Source: Dyella telluris
Lineage (GTDB): Bacteria; Pseudomonadota; Gammaproteobacteria; Xanthomonadales; Rhodanobacteraceae
Length of the DNA: 64,000 nucleotides
Assembly: GCF_014297575.1 (NCBI RefSeq)
Contig: NZ_CP060412.1
Coordinates: 2,604,001-2,668,000 of the forward strand
Reading direction: 5' to 3'
Part shown: piece by piece, positions 35,447 to 45,389 of the stretch
How positions within the stretch are numbered: position 1 is the stretch's first letter
Layout: each line of letters opens with the position of its first letter
Program-made: the position numbers and the translations under genes
The notes under the pieces: generated by a model
Told to the model about the DNA's origin: nothing
The model's input: only the letters and a program-made list of their open reading frames with translations
The model's database searches: none

Positions 35447-38400
35447 TTACTCGGAAGGCTGTGCCGGTTGCCGCAGCATCTGCCGCACGCTGGGTATGCC
35501 GCCGGTGTTGCGCGCGGCCAGTTCGTGGGCGATGTCGATGTAGCCGATGGCACGTGCCACGTCGGCGGCCGTGCGGCCGAACGCGTCTTCCGCCTGGCGA
35601 TCCGCGCCGCGTGCCAGCAGCACGCGCGCCGGGGCCAGCAGGGCATGCATGGCGCAGGCATGCAGCGCAGTGACGCCACGCTGGTCGGCGTGTTCCAGTA
35701 CGGCGCCGGCGTCGAGCAGCACGGGCACCAGTGCGCCGATATGCGTGGGATCGCATTCGCTGCCCGGGCGCAGGTGCGCGCCAAGCAACAGCAGCAGGGG
35801 CGTCTTGCCTTCCTTGTCGGCCAGGCTGACGTCTGCTTCGCGCTTGAGCAAGGTGTCGAACAGGCGGCGCGCACGCAGGCTGTCGTTGTGGGCGAAACCG
35901 AATTGCGCAGCCGCATGCAGCGCGGCATGGCCACGCGCATCCACCGCATTCACGTCGGCGCCACCGTCGAGCAGCTGCTCGGCGATCTCGGGATAACCCA
36001 TGGCGGCGGCAATAATCAGCGCGGTCGCATCGCCCGGCAGGCGTTGGTCAGCCGCCACACCGTTCTGCAGCAGGAGGGCAACGAGCGCTTCGCGTCGCGC
36101 ACTGACGGCGGCGGCCAGCGGCGTCATGCCGTTGGTGGCGGCCAGCGTGGCGTCGGCGCCCTTGTCCAGCAGCAGTGCGGCCGCATCGCGATGGCCGGCA
36201 CCGCAGGCATGCAGCAGGGCGGTGGCGCCCTGGCGATCGGGCGTGTCCACGGCAAAACCGAGTTCCAGCATGCGCTCCACCGCGGCGAGTGCGCCGGCCT
36301 TGGCGGCGGAGGCCAGGTCGTCGGCGCGCAGCGGGCGCGCGGGCCGTGCCCAGTCGCCCCAGTTCAGCCAGCGCTCGATCGCCTCGTGTTCGAGCGACAG
36401 GCCCAGCGGCGTCTCGCCATTCGCGTCGATGGCTTCCGGATCGGCGCCGTGCGCCACCAGGGAACGCACCAGCGGCAGCGCGCGCTCACCGTGTTCCAGT
36501 GCGGCGAACAGCGGCGTGCGGCCGCTGAGGTCGCGCGTGTTCGGGTCGCAGCCGCGTTCCAGCAAGGCCTGCAGCAGAACCTGGTGGCCATAGGTGGCAG
36601 CCAGGTGCACCGGCGTGCGTTCGCGCGCATCGACGCCGAAGGGGTCGGCGCCGCGCTCCAGCATGGTCAGCGGCAGTGCCGCGCCTTGGGCCGAGTCTTC
36701 CAGTCGCTGCAGTGCCTGGGCGAGCAGGCTTGCACCAGCCGGCGTGGCACCGGCGTGCAGCAGGTCGTCGATGGCTTCGGTGGCGGCCGGCAGCTGCTGT
36801 AGCAGGGCATCGAACAGGCGGCGGCCCAGCGGCGACAGCGAGGGCTCCACGCCTTCCGCGGTTTCCGCGTCGTCGACCAGCTGCGGCTGCAGGCGGGCTT
36901 CCGGATCCAGTGCATGGTCGAGCAGCCAGCGGCGCGCGGCGCTGTGGCCGGGACCGGCCAGGTCCAGATAGAGCTGGGCCAGCTGCGACTGGGGCCACTC
37001 GCGCACGCGCTGGGTAAAGGTGGACACCACGGCCCAGTGACCAAAGCGCAGGCCATCGAGCAGATGGGCGGGCGTATCGGCGCCTTCGGGCAGTGCATCC
37101 ATGCTGAGGCTGGCGGGCAGCGGCGTTTCCGGGTCGAGCAGGGCGACCAGATCCCAGCGGCCGGCGGCGGCGTAGTCCAGTGCGCTGCGGCCATTGCTGC
37201 CCGGCGTCTTGGGTTCCGCGCCGAGGGCGAGCAGGGCACGCACCACTTCGGCATGGGCCTGCGGCGACTGGCAGGCCAGGGTCAGCGCGTCGCGGCCGTG
37301 GCTGTCGCGCAGGCGGGCATCCGGTTGCGCTTCGGCCAGCAGTTTGACGATGCCCACGGCGCCCGCGCGGGCGGCTTCCATCAGGGCGGTGCTGCCGTGG
37401 CGGTCGACCAGGTTCACGTCGGCGCCGGCGGCGCGCAGGGCGCGTGCGATCTGTTCGTGGCCTTCGGCGCAGGCAGCCATCAGCGCGCTGCGATGGCGTG
37501 CGTCCACGGCGTTCACACCGGCGCGGTGCTTGAGCAGCAGCTTCACGCCTTCCACGTCGTCATCCGGCACGCCGGCGGCGGCCACCAGGGCGGGCTCGCC
37601 ATCGGCGGGCGTCGGTTTGGCGCTCCGTTCCAGCAGGAACTTGGCCACCGGCCAGTTGGCGGCGCGGCAGGCCACGGCCAGCGGGCTCAGGCCGCCCTTG
37701 TTGAGTGCATTGATGGACGCACCGGCGTCGAGCAGCATCGCCGCCACGATGGGTTCGCCACTGAGCACCGCGCCGTGCAATGGCGTGTTGCCCTCGGCAT
37801 CGGTGGCGAGCGCGCTGGCGCCGTTGGCGAGCAGGGTCATCACCGCTTCGGCGCGGCCATGCCAGCTGTCGCGCGTGGCAGCCAGCAGGGGCGTGAGGCC
37901 ACCACTGGCGCGGTTCACGTCGGCACCCTTGGCGATCAGTGCGCGCAGCAGGCGCGTGTCGGGCAGCAGGGCGGCAAGCATCAGTACCGGGCGCTGGTCG
38001 CGATCACCCTGCTTCGGCGCAGTGTTGGGATCGGCGCCGGCCTCCACCAGCGCCAGTGCGCGCTCGATGTCGCTGTCGCGCGTGGCGGCCAGCAGGGCCT
38101 CGGCCTGCTCCGGCGTGCCGGCGGTGCGTTCCTGTTCGCTCAACTGCGGCGCCGGGCGGGGTGCCGGTGCGGGCGCGGGTGCATCCACCACGCCGGTGGC
38201 CGGCTGGCGCGGCCGGCGGCCTTCGCACAGCAGCGCGCGCAACGTGCGGTTGGCAATGATCAGACAGCCCAGCGGCATCAGCATCACGCCGTAGATCGCC
38301 AGCGCGGCAATGCGCAGCTCCGAAGGCAGCACGCCGTACAGGCCGGTCAGCGCGATGGCGATAAAGGCCAGCGCCAGCAGCGCGATGGCGGCGGGCAGGA

Positions 38401-38908
38401 AGTGGGTGAAGAAGCGCTCTTCGCGAGACAGGTGGCGGCCAAACGCAAGGCTGCGTGCCGTGGCCGTAAAGATCCACGAGCCGTCACTCTGCGAGGGGTA
38501 AGCGTCATCCCATACATAGACCAGGCCAAACGCGGGCCACACGCGCCAAAGCACGCCCAGGGCAACCACCAGCGCGCCGGCCAGCATCAGCACCTCGCCC
38601 AGGCTGGGCGACTGGTTGAGCTTGAGCATGGGCCAGGCGATCAGCAGGAACACCAGCACCACATAAGCCGTGAACATCACCAGGTAGGCAGCTCCCCGGC
38701 GCAGTACGGTGCGGCCGAAGCGTGGTTCCGGATCGAAGCCGATCGCATGGCACACCGCCGCCATGGTCAGCGCGTTGGCGACCAGCAGCGGGATCAGCGC
38801 CAGCGGATGGGCGCCGAACGCCGCAATGGCGGTGGCGGCCAGGCCGGGAATGAACCAGGCGAGGGCTTGCAGAAACGGAGGAGGGCGACGCGTTTTTGAA
38901 TAGGCCAT
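35447..38908 (-). CDS. Giant membrane-anchored ankyrin-repeat protein
   Basis: An 1153-residue protein. The first ~240 residues hold about five or six hydrophobic helices; a proline/alanine-rich linker (APAPAPRPAP, about 250-262) follows. From about 275 to 1140 run some 20 ankyrin repeats (G-x-TPLxxA and AxxLLxxGADxN units), broken near the middle (about 590-700) by a non-repeat helical spacer. The ankyrin solenoid would face the cytoplasm. The ATG at 38908 is preferred over the TTG at 38935, though neither has a clear ribosome-binding site. The function is unknown; the repeats imply binding of proteins or a scaffold. It is monocistronic. Confidence 0.88.
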   Translation of the reverse strand: MAYSKTRRPPPFLQALAWFIPGLAATAIAAFGAHPLALIPLLVANALTMAAVCHAIGFDPEPRFGRTVLRRGAAYLVMFTAYVVLVFLLIAWPMLKLNQSPSLGEVLMLAGALVVALGVLWRVWPAFGLVYVWDDAYPSQSDGSWIFTATARSLAFGRHLSREERFFTHFLPAAIALLALAFIAIALTGLYGVLPSELRIAALAIYGVMLMPLGCLIIANRTLRALLCEGRRPRQPATGVVDAPAPAPAPRPAPQLSEQERTAGTPEQAEALLAATRDSDIERALALVEAGADPNTAPKQGDRDQRPVLMLAALLPDTRLLRALIAKGADVNRASGGLTPLLAATRDSWHGRAEAVMTLLANGASALATDAEGNTPLHGAVLSGEPIVAAMLLDAGASINALNKGGLSPLAVACRAANWPVAKFLLERSAKPTPADGEPALVAAAGVPDDDVEGVKLLLKHRAGVNAVDARHRSALMAACAEGHEQIARALRAAGADVNLVDRHGSTALMEAARAGAVGIVKLLAEAQPDARLRDSHGRDALTLACQSPQAHAEVVRALLALGAEPKTPGSNGRSALDYAAAGRWDLVALLDPETPLPASLSMDALPEGADTPAHLLDGLRFGHWAVVSTFTQRVREWPQSQLAQLYLDLAGPGHSAARRWLLDHALDPEARLQPQLVDDAETAEGVEPSLSPLGRRLFDALLQQLPAATEAIDDLLHAGATPAGASLLAQALQRLEDSAQGAALPLTMLERGADPFGVDARERTPVHLAATYGHQVLLQALLERGCDPNTRDLSGRTPLFAALEHGERALPLVRSLVAHGADPEAIDANGETPLGLSLEHEAIERWLNWGDWARPARPLRADDLASAAKAGALAAVERMLELGFAVDTPDRQGATALLHACGAGHRDAAALLLDKGADATLAATNGMTPLAAAVSARREALVALLLQNGVAADQRLPGDATALIIAAAMGYPEIAEQLLDGGADVNAVDARGHAALHAAAQFGFAHNDSLRARRLFDTLLKREADVSLADKEGKTPLLLLLGAHLRPGSECDPTHIGALVPVLLDAGAVLEHADQRGVTALHACAMHALLAPARVLLARGADRQAEDAFGRTAADVARAIGYIDIAHELAARNTGGIPSVRQMLRQPAQPSE

Positions 38909-38980
38909 GGGCGCGGAGTATAGGAATCGTGACAACGCCAGACGGTAATCCCGTGTTAACGGCGTCGATGGCGGCAGCGA

Positions 38981-39277
38981 TCAGTGATCGCTGTGCGGAT
39001 CGCGCGGCGCGCTCTTGTAGGCAGGATGGTTGGCCACGGCCAGTGCATCATTGGGCGGCAGCTGCAGGTGCCAGCCCTGCTCTTCGATGTGCTTGAGCAC
39101 CTGCGCGGCGTCCTCGTGCGGCATCTTGCGCTGGCCGGTCAGCTCGACCTCGAGCACGAAACGCAGGTCGCCCAGCATCAGGGCCAGCGACTCGGGGATG
39201 CATTCGAAGTCGTCGCGACGGCCCAGCCACAGATAGGTATCGGGCTTGCGCTGGCTGGCGTAGACAAAACAGTGCAT
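38981..39277 (-). CDS. YcgL domain protein
   Basis: A 98-residue protein that fits the YcgL family along its whole length: MHCFVYASQRKPDTYLWLGRRDDFECIPESL at the start and HLQLPPNDALAVANHPAYK near the end. The family is widespread in gammaproteobacteria, has a solved alpha/beta structure and no settled function. The ATG at 39277 gives the standard N-terminus; upstream open codons are not conserved-looking. Confidence 0.92.
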   Translation of the reverse strand: MHCFVYASQRKPDTYLWLGRRDDFECIPESLALMLGDLRFVLEVELTGQRKMPHEDAAQVLKHIEEQGWHLQLPPNDALAVANHPAYKSAPRDPHSDH

Positions 39278-39622
39278 GGCGGCACCCGTCGGCAGTGAAG
39301 AGGAGGGGCGCACCCGCGGGCGCGGTCTGCAAGGTTAGCAGTCTCGGACGCCTGCGTCCCGCCTCCGGCTGTTACATGCCTGGACCACCATACGTTTGCG
39401 TTTGCGAGATGGCGAAACCCGCGATCTTCGTTAATCGCCGCCGAACAGTGGTCATGAGACGTCAAATCGCGGGGAACTTTGCTGCAACCGCACTTGCAAG
39501 GCCTGCGGTGAGCCGGCACAGTGCCGCGCAGGGGTGTCAAACGCGCGTATGAAAAAAGGGCGATGACGTCAAGCCCCCGCTACTACCCGAAGCCAGACCA
39601 ACGATAAGCAGGAGCATTGCTG
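39278..39622. other. Intergenic region before the FadL gene
   Basis: About 345 bases containing the divergent promoters of the YcgL and FadL genes. It is less GC-rich than its neighbours around 39380-39480 and near 39550. I see no clear repeat or recognised operator. The FadL end carries AGGAG eight bases before its ATG. Confidence 0.4.
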
Positions 39623-41062
39623 ATGCAGATGTCATTCCGTGAAATTTCCCGTGCGGGCCGTCCGCTCACGCTCGCTGCGCTGAGCCTGGCCATCATTGGG
39701 TCGCTTGCTGCTCCGCAGCGCGCCCACGCCAGCGCATTCCAGCTGCATGAAGACAGCGCCGCCGCCATGGGCCGCGCCTACGCCGGTTCCACCACCGCCG
39801 GTGGCGACGTTTCGGTTGTGGCGAACAACCCGGCCGCGATGAGCGACCTGAAGGGCACCTACTTCCAGGCTGACGTCACCGCCATCAACTTCGGCACCAC
39901 CTTCAGCGGCACGGCTCACGACGCCTTGGGTCGCCCGATCAATGGCAACGGCGGCGGCGACGCCGGCACCACCATGCCGGTCCCGGCCTTCTTCTTCGCC
40001 ACCCAGCTGGGCGAGAAGTGGCACGTCGGTGCGGCCTTCACCGTGCCGTTCGGCTTCCAGACCGAGTACGACAACAACTGGATCGGCCGCTACAACGCCA
40101 TCAAGTCCAAGTTCGAATCGCTCGACGGCACGCTGTCGGTGTCCTATGACGTGACCGACAACTTCGCCATCGGCGTGAGCGGCATCGCGCAGAAGACCTC
40201 TGCCGAGCTGACCTCGGCCGTGAACTACAACGCCGTTGGCCTGGGCCTGGTGAATCAGGCCGTGGCGGGCGGTGCGATCCCGCCGGCCGTTGGCCAGGCG
40301 CTGGCGCAGCAGGTGGGTCTGGCGATTCCGCCGGGTTCGGACGGCATCGCCCGCATCAAGGGTGACGACTGGGCCTACGGCTGGCAGGTCGGCATGCTGT
40401 GGCGCGCCACGGCGAACGACAAGTTCGCGCTGAACTACCGCTCGAAGATCTCGCACACGCTGGAAGGCACCGCCAACTTCACCGTGCCGTCCAACGTGCA
40501 GGCCGTGCTCTCCAACCCGACCGTCGCCGCGCTGCTGGCCGGTGCGGGTGGCGTGCCGTTCACCCACACCGAAGGCACCGCGCCGTTCACCACCCCGGCC
40601 GTGGCCACTGCCAGCTACTGGCACCAGGAAGAGAAGTTCGGCCTGGGCGCCGACGTGGCCTGGACCAAGTGGGATTCGTTCAAGGACCTCACGGTGTACT
40701 ACGCCAACCCGGCGCAGCCCACCACCACCGAAGCGTTCAACTGGAAGAACAGCTGGTACATCTCCATCGGTGGCGAGTACTACGCCAACGACAAGCTGAC
40801 CCTGCGTGCCGGTCTCGCCCTGGACACCACGCCGACCCAGACGGAAACCCGCGACCCGCGCGTGCCTGACGCAACCCGTCAGCTGGTCTCCTTCGGTGCT
40901 GGCTACAAGGTCACCGACAAGTTCGTGATCAACGCTTCGTACGCGCACATCTTCGTGAACAAGGCGCGCATGAGTGCCACCAGCTCCACCGGCGACGTGC
41001 TCACCGGTACCTCGGACGACTACGGCAACCTGCTGAGCCTGTCGGCCCAGTACAAGTTCTAA
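39623..41062 (+). CDS. FadL/OmpP1 family outer-membrane transporter of hydrophobic compounds
   Basis: A 479-residue 14-strand barrel. The signal peptide ends AHA-SAF, and the mature start SAFQLHEDSAAAMGRAYAGSTT is the plugged N-terminal hatch of FadL proteins, followed by the hallmark VANNPAAM. The C-terminus is QYKF, with the terminal Phe needed for barrel assembly. It would take up long-chain fatty acids or other hydrophobic molecules by lateral diffusion. ATG 39623 follows AGGAG with 8-bp spacing; the TTG at 39617 is less suited. Codon use is strongly biased, suggesting high expression, and a strong terminator follows. Confidence 0.93.
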   Translation: MQMSFREISRAGRPLTLAALSLAIIGSLAAPQRAHASAFQLHEDSAAAMGRAYAGSTTAGGDVSVVANNPAAMSDLKGTYFQADVTAINFGTTFSGTAHDALGRPINGNGGGDAGTTMPVPAFFFATQLGEKWHVGAAFTVPFGFQTEYDNNWIGRYNAIKSKFESLDGTLSVSYDVTDNFAIGVSGIAQKTSAELTSAVNYNAVGLGLVNQAVAGGAIPPAVGQALAQQVGLAIPPGSDGIARIKGDDWAYGWQVGMLWRATANDKFALNYRSKISHTLEGTANFTVPSNVQAVLSNPTVAALLAGAGGVPFTHTEGTAPFTTPAVATASYWHQEEKFGLGADVAWTKWDSFKDLTVYYANPAQPTTTEAFNWKNSWYISIGGEYYANDKLTLRAGLALDTTPTQTETRDPRVPDATRQLVSFGAGYKVTDKFVINASYAHIFVNKARMSATSSTGDVLTGTSDDYGNLLSLSAQYKF

Positions 41063-41096
41063 CTCGCGGTTTATCGCGAAACGAGCTGAAACAAAA

Positions 41097-41128
41097 AACC
41101 TCCCCGCGCAAGCGGGGAGGTTTTTTTT
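41097..41128 (+). terminator. Strong intrinsic terminator after the FadL gene
   Basis: The stem AACCTCCCCGC/GCGGGGAGGTT with a GCAA tetraloop is followed by eight T residues, an ideal factor-independent terminator. Confidence 0.95.
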
Positions 41129-41172
41129 ATGGGCGGTCGTGCAAGGGCACTGCGACGGTAGCCGAAGATTTC

Positions 41173-41253
41173 TGTAGGAGCGCACTTGTGCGCGACCGCC
41201 ACAGGACGCTGTATCGCCCCGGCGTTGCGGTCGCGCACAAGTGCGCTCCTACA
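41173..41253. repeat. Inverted pair of TGTAGGAGCGCAC repeats (REPIN-like)
   Basis: The left copy is at 41173-41200, starting TGTAGGAGCGCACTTG; the right copy, inverted, is at 41227-41253, ending AGTGCGCTCCTACA. The copies match almost perfectly and enclose a ~26-nt centre, so the DNA can form one long hairpin. It lies between convergent genes, the usual place for REP doublets. Confidence 0.9.
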
Positions 41254-41272
41254 GTGAGAGGCCGGGTGCGGC

Positions 41273-42688
41273 TCAACCCACTCGCATCAACAGCTTCAGC
41301 ATCTTCCGGAAACGCTCGCCATAAGGTGGGTTGAGCAGGCCGCCACCATTGAAGCGCGCCTGGTGGAACACCGGCTTCATGTGCGAGAACGTCTGGAAGC
41401 CCGCCTCGCCGTGATAGCCGCCGATGCCCGAGGGTCCCACGCCGCCAAATGGCAGGTTGTGCTGGGCGATGTGATACAGCGTGTCGTTCACGGTGACGCC
41501 GCCGGCGTGCGTGCGGGCAAGCACCTGGTCGATCGTGGCGCGGTTCTCTTCGAACAGGTACAGCGCCAGCGGTTGCGGGCGCCTGGCGATGTATTGGATG
41601 GCCTCGTCCAGCGAGTCGTAGGGCATTACCGGCAGCAAGGGGCCGAAGATCTCGTCCTGCATCACCTGCATGGTGTCGTTGACCTGGGTAAGCATCAGCG
41701 GCGCCAGCAGGCGCTTGGCGGGCAGATCCTGCGCATCGCTCATGGGCTCCACGCGTGCGCCGGCCGCCACCGCATCGTCGCGCAGCTTGCTGAGGCGGTC
41801 GTACTGGCGGTCAGACACGATGGAGGCATACTGCCGCTGCGTTGCCAGGTCGGGGTACATCTTGCCCGCCATGGCGCGCGTCGCCGTCACGAACTCGGCC
41901 AGGCGTTCACGCGGAACCAGTACGTAGTCGGGTGCGATGCAGGTCTGGCCCGCGTTCACCAGTTTGCCGAATACGATGCGTTCCACCGCATGCTCGAAAC
42001 GCGCGCCGGGGCCGACGATGGCCGGCGACTTGCCGCCCAGTTCCAGCGTGACCGGCGTGAGATTGCTCGCCGCTGCGCGCATCACGTGATGTCCCACGGC
42101 GGTGGAGCCGGTGAACAGCAGGTGGTCGAACGGCAACGCGGAAAAAACCTGCGCCACGTCAGCATCGCCCGTGACCACCACCACTTCGTCGCCGGGGAAG
42201 TAACGCGCCACCTGCTGGGCGAACAAAGCCGAGAAGCGCGGCGTGTACTCGCTCATTTTCAGCATCACGCGGTTGCCGGCCGTAAGTGCGTCGATCAGCG
42301 GACCCACGGCGAGGAACAACGGATAGTTCCACGGCACGATGATGCCTACCACGCCACGCGGTTGCGGCATCAGCCTGGCGCGGGCCGGCAGGAACACCAG
42401 GTTCGCCAGCTTGCTGCGAGGACGCATCCAGCGACGTCCGCGCTTCAACGAGTTTCTCAGGTTGGAAAGGCTGGGATACAGCTCCAGCAGTTCCACCTCT
42501 TCCTTCGGCCGGCAGCCGAAATCGGCGTCGATGGCCTCGGCGAAGGCATCCCGCTGCTCGTTGAGCATCCGCTCCAGCGCACGCAATCGTGTGGCGCGCA
42601 CATCCCACGAGGGGAGCGGGTCACGGGCCTGGGCTTCGCGCAGGCGAAGCAGGATGGAATGAAGCGATGGCATGGGCTGAGTCGTCAT
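41273..42688 (-). CDS. Coniferyl-aldehyde dehydrogenase type ALDH
   Basis: A 471-residue NAD(P)-dependent aldehyde dehydrogenase. The catalytic Cys lies in NAGQTCIAPDYVLVP, the general-base Glu in LELGGKSPAIVG, and the cofactor loop is FTGSTAVG. IIVPWNYPLFLAVGPLIDAL and the C-terminal NLPFGGVGPSGIGGYHG with KLLM place it in the membrane-associated ALDH3-like group that includes coniferyl and fatty aldehyde dehydrogenases. It oxidises aromatic or long-chain aldehydes to acids. It neighbours FadL on one side and the TonB receptor set on the other, which would suit hydrophobic substrate use. Confidence 0.9.
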   Translation of the reverse strand: MTTQPMPSLHSILLRLREAQARDPLPSWDVRATRLRALERMLNEQRDAFAEAIDADFGCRPKEEVELLELYPSLSNLRNSLKRGRRWMRPRSKLANLVFLPARARLMPQPRGVVGIIVPWNYPLFLAVGPLIDALTAGNRVMLKMSEYTPRFSALFAQQVARYFPGDEVVVVTGDADVAQVFSALPFDHLLFTGSTAVGHHVMRAAASNLTPVTLELGGKSPAIVGPGARFEHAVERIVFGKLVNAGQTCIAPDYVLVPRERLAEFVTATRAMAGKMYPDLATQRQYASIVSDRQYDRLSKLRDDAVAAGARVEPMSDAQDLPAKRLLAPLMLTQVNDTMQVMQDEIFGPLLPVMPYDSLDEAIQYIARRPQPLALYLFEENRATIDQVLARTHAGGVTVNDTLYHIAQHNLPFGGVGPSGIGGYHGEAGFQTFSHMKPVFHQARFNGGGLLNPPYGERFRKMLKLLMRVG

Positions 42689-42732
42689 GGCTTGGTAAAG
42701 CTTGCCTCAAGAATCGTTTGAAACGAATCGTC

Positions 42733-42814
42733 ATTCCTGCAACCGCAGGAATCCAGTGACTTTCAACTTGTCGTGACGTCCCAAAGACACCGGATCCCTG
42801 CGTTCGCAGGGATC
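42733..42814. repeat. Two short hairpins between ALDH and TonB receptor genes
   Basis: The hairpin ATTCCTGC/GCAGGAAT (42733-42752, loop AACC) and the hairpin GATCCCTG/CAGGGATC (42793-42814, loop CGTTCG) stand 40 bp apart. Both resemble common dispersed bacterial hairpins of the type seen again near 46606. They lie in the ~180-bp gap between two same-strand genes and could attenuate read-through. Confidence 0.65.
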
Positions 42815-42867
42815 ACGGTGAGGGAATCCGAGGTGTGACTCAACCCTCGACTTTCCTTGTTGGCAGA

Positions 42868-45330
42868 TCAGAACTTCGCGCGCAATTCCAGGCCCCACGT
42901 GCGGGGCGGCGAAATGGAGGCGAACGGCGTGCCAAGCACGGAGGTGGAAATGTTGTTCACACCGGTCACGTAACGCTTGTTGAGGATATTGGAGCCATAG
43001 AGCGCCACACCCCAGCGATCGCCGGGCGCATGCCAGTCGATGCGTGCGTCGGTGCGCTGCGTGCTGGTGCCGATCTTGAAGTTCGGGGTCAGGTCGCAGC
43101 TACCCTGGTACTTCGAGTCGTCATTGCAGCGCGACGGACCGCGATAGGCCTGCGACAGGTCGAACTCCAGGTCGCCGTTGGCGACGCCGTGCCACATGTA
43201 GGACAGCGACAGCGCACCGGAGAAGTAGGGTGCACCGGTCGGCTGGCCGGTCAGGTCCACGCCGTCGGGCGCGATGGCCTTGCGGTACTTCGCGTCGATG
43301 TAGGCACTCAGGAAGTTCACACGGAAGCTGTCAATCGGCTGCCACTGCGCTTCCAGCTCCAGGCCCTTGGCCTCCTGGTCGCTGCTGTTGACGATGTAGA
43401 TGGGCAGGCCCGTGGCCGGGCTGTTCGGATCCAGCGCCAGCGACTGCATGTTGTCGTAGCGGTAGTAGTACACCGAGCCGTTGATCAGCAGGTTCTGCTC
43501 CGGGAACAGGCTCTTGATGCCTGCCTCGTAGTTGGTGACCTTTTCCGGCTGGAAGGTGGAACCCACCTGCACGCTGTTGTAGCCGCCGGCCTTGTAGCCA
43601 CGGGTGACGGAGGCGTAGCCCATCACATCCGGCGTGAACTTGTAGCTGGCGACGACGCGCGGGCTCCAGTTGTTCCAGGTGTTGCTGGCGTAGACCGGCG
43701 TACCCACGGAGGTGGTGAAGATCAGGTTCTGCTGGAACGCATCCAGCGTGCCGGGCGGCAGGATGCCCAGGCCATACAGGCCAGCGACGGCTGCATCGAA
43801 GGCCGGCGCGCTGCGCGGCATGTTGTACCAGCTGAATTCCTTCTCGTCGCGCGTGTAGCGCAGGCCGGTGGTGATGTCGAACTTGTCGCTCACGTGCCAG
43901 ATCACGTCGCCGAACGCGGCGTAGGCCTTGAAGTTGCCGTCGTTGCTGATGGCTTCCTTCCAGGGGTCGCCCAGCAAGGTGAAGGGCAGCCCTGCCGCGG
44001 CGAGCATGTTGGTGATGTCGGTGAGCGGTGTGCCCACCCCAAATGCATTGTTGGCGAGCGTGTCGACGGTGTTGGTGTTGGTGTCGGTCTCGCTGGTCTG
44101 GCGCGCCTGCTCCTGGTAGTAGCTGACGCCCGCCACCCAGTCCATCAGGTCGTTGTTGCCCGACAGCTTGAACTCCTGATACCAGCTGTTGTTGTGCTCG
44201 ATGTTGGCGGTGTCGAGGTAGGTGACGACATGATTGGTGCCGTCGTAATCGCCCAGGTTGAACGTGTCGAAGCCGCGCCACGCCGTGGTGGAAACAAAGT
44301 CGGCCCAGCCGAACGAGTGGTCGACCTGCAAGGTCACGCCGTCAAAGCGACGCGATTCGCGTGCACCGATGGCATCGTTGTAGAGCGGTGCATGCAGTGG
44401 GTTGAGGTAGTTGGCGGGATCAGCCGGGAAGGGCGCGCGCTCATTGGTGTCGTTGGACAGCGGAATCAGGCCGATGGCCGGTTCGGGCGCCTGGTTGAGC
44501 TTTTCGTGATCCCACGACAACAGCACGCGGGTGTTGTCGCCGACATTCCAGCGGAACACGGCGCGCGTACCCCAGTCGTTGTCACCGCCATACTTCTTGC
44601 CGGTGGCCGCGTCCTTGATCCAGCCGTCGCTCTGGTTGTCCACCACGCTCAGGCGCAGCGCCATATCCTTGTTGAGCGGGATGTTCACCAGTGCATCGGC
44701 GTACTTGAGACCGTCATTGCCGATGCGCACGCGCGCATGCCCCTCGAACTTGTCGGTAGGCTCGTTGGTGACGATGGAAATGGCGCCCGCCGCCGCGTTG
44801 CGGCCGAACAGCGTGCCCTGCGGGCCCTTCAGTACTTCGATGCGCGCGATGTCGTTGAAGGCGAGCAGCGAGCCGCCCGAACGTGCGGCATAGACACCGT
44901 TGACGTACACGCCCACCGCCGACTCGGTACCGATGCCGAAGTTGCTGGTGGAGATGCCGCGAAGCGAATACGTGGGCTGGGTCGGCTGGCTGGCGCCGAT
45001 GTCCAGGCCGGGCACGAAGATGTCCATCTTGCTCAGGTCGGTCGCGGCCAGCGTGTCGATCTGCTTGGCGGTGACGATCTGCAGCGGAATCGGCACCGAC
45101 TGCACTTCCTGCGTACGGCTCTGCGCCGTCACGGTGATATTGCCAAGCAGCTTGGCTTTCTCGGGATCAGCGGTGGTGCCGCCGCCTTGCGCGTTGCTGG
45201 TGCCCTGTTGCGGCGCGGGCGCGGCATCGTCGCTTGCCCAGCTTTCGGCGGGCAAAGCGCCGAGCATCAGGGTGCTGCCGAGCAGCAGGCGATGCAGGCA
45301 AACGGACAACGGACGCGGACGGATATTCAT
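42868..45330 (-). CDS. TonB-dependent receptor
   Basis: An 820-residue outer-membrane receptor. The signal peptide ends SWA-SDD; a Q/G/A-rich spacer leads to TonB box NITVTAQSRTQEVQSVPIPLQIVT. The plug has IARIEVLKGPQGTLFGRNAAAGAI, and the barrel ends in ELRAKF. This plug type is common in receptors for iron chelates, nickel, lignin-derived and hydrocarbon-linked compounds. ATG 45330 follows a GGGGAG; TTG 45336 is less likely. It lies downstream of the diheme cytochrome and beta-helix lipoprotein genes on the same strand (59-bp gap), so the three probably work together. Confidence 0.93.
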   Translation of the reverse strand: MNIRPRPLSVCLHRLLLGSTLMLGALPAESWASDDAAPAPQQGTSNAQGGGTTADPEKAKLLGNITVTAQSRTQEVQSVPIPLQIVTAKQIDTLAATDLSKMDIFVPGLDIGASQPTQPTYSLRGISTSNFGIGTESAVGVYVNGVYAARSGGSLLAFNDIARIEVLKGPQGTLFGRNAAAGAISIVTNEPTDKFEGHARVRIGNDGLKYADALVNIPLNKDMALRLSVVDNQSDGWIKDAATGKKYGGDNDWGTRAVFRWNVGDNTRVLLSWDHEKLNQAPEPAIGLIPLSNDTNERAPFPADPANYLNPLHAPLYNDAIGARESRRFDGVTLQVDHSFGWADFVSTTAWRGFDTFNLGDYDGTNHVVTYLDTANIEHNNSWYQEFKLSGNNDLMDWVAGVSYYQEQARQTSETDTNTNTVDTLANNAFGVGTPLTDITNMLAAAGLPFTLLGDPWKEAISNDGNFKAYAAFGDVIWHVSDKFDITTGLRYTRDEKEFSWYNMPRSAPAFDAAVAGLYGLGILPPGTLDAFQQNLIFTTSVGTPVYASNTWNNWSPRVVASYKFTPDVMGYASVTRGYKAGGYNSVQVGSTFQPEKVTNYEAGIKSLFPEQNLLINGSVYYYRYDNMQSLALDPNSPATGLPIYIVNSSDQEAKGLELEAQWQPIDSFRVNFLSAYIDAKYRKAIAPDGVDLTGQPTGAPYFSGALSLSYMWHGVANGDLEFDLSQAYRGPSRCNDDSKYQGSCDLTPNFKIGTSTQRTDARIDWHAPGDRWGVALYGSNILNKRYVTGVNNISTSVLGTPFASISPPRTWGLELRAKF

Positions 45331-45389
45331 CAGCAAGCACTCCCCTCAAAATGAAAAGGCCGGGGCCCGAAGGCCCCGGCGCTACCCCC

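Noticed and set aside
36914..38899. 661-codon open frame on the plus strand opposite the ankyrin protein gene
   Set aside because: Its periodic G/A/H-rich translation mirrors the ankyrin repeats on the other strand.
42835..45354. 839-codon open frame on the plus strand over the second TonB receptor
   Set aside because: Antisense shadow; V/R/G-rich, no recognised domain, no ribosome-binding site.
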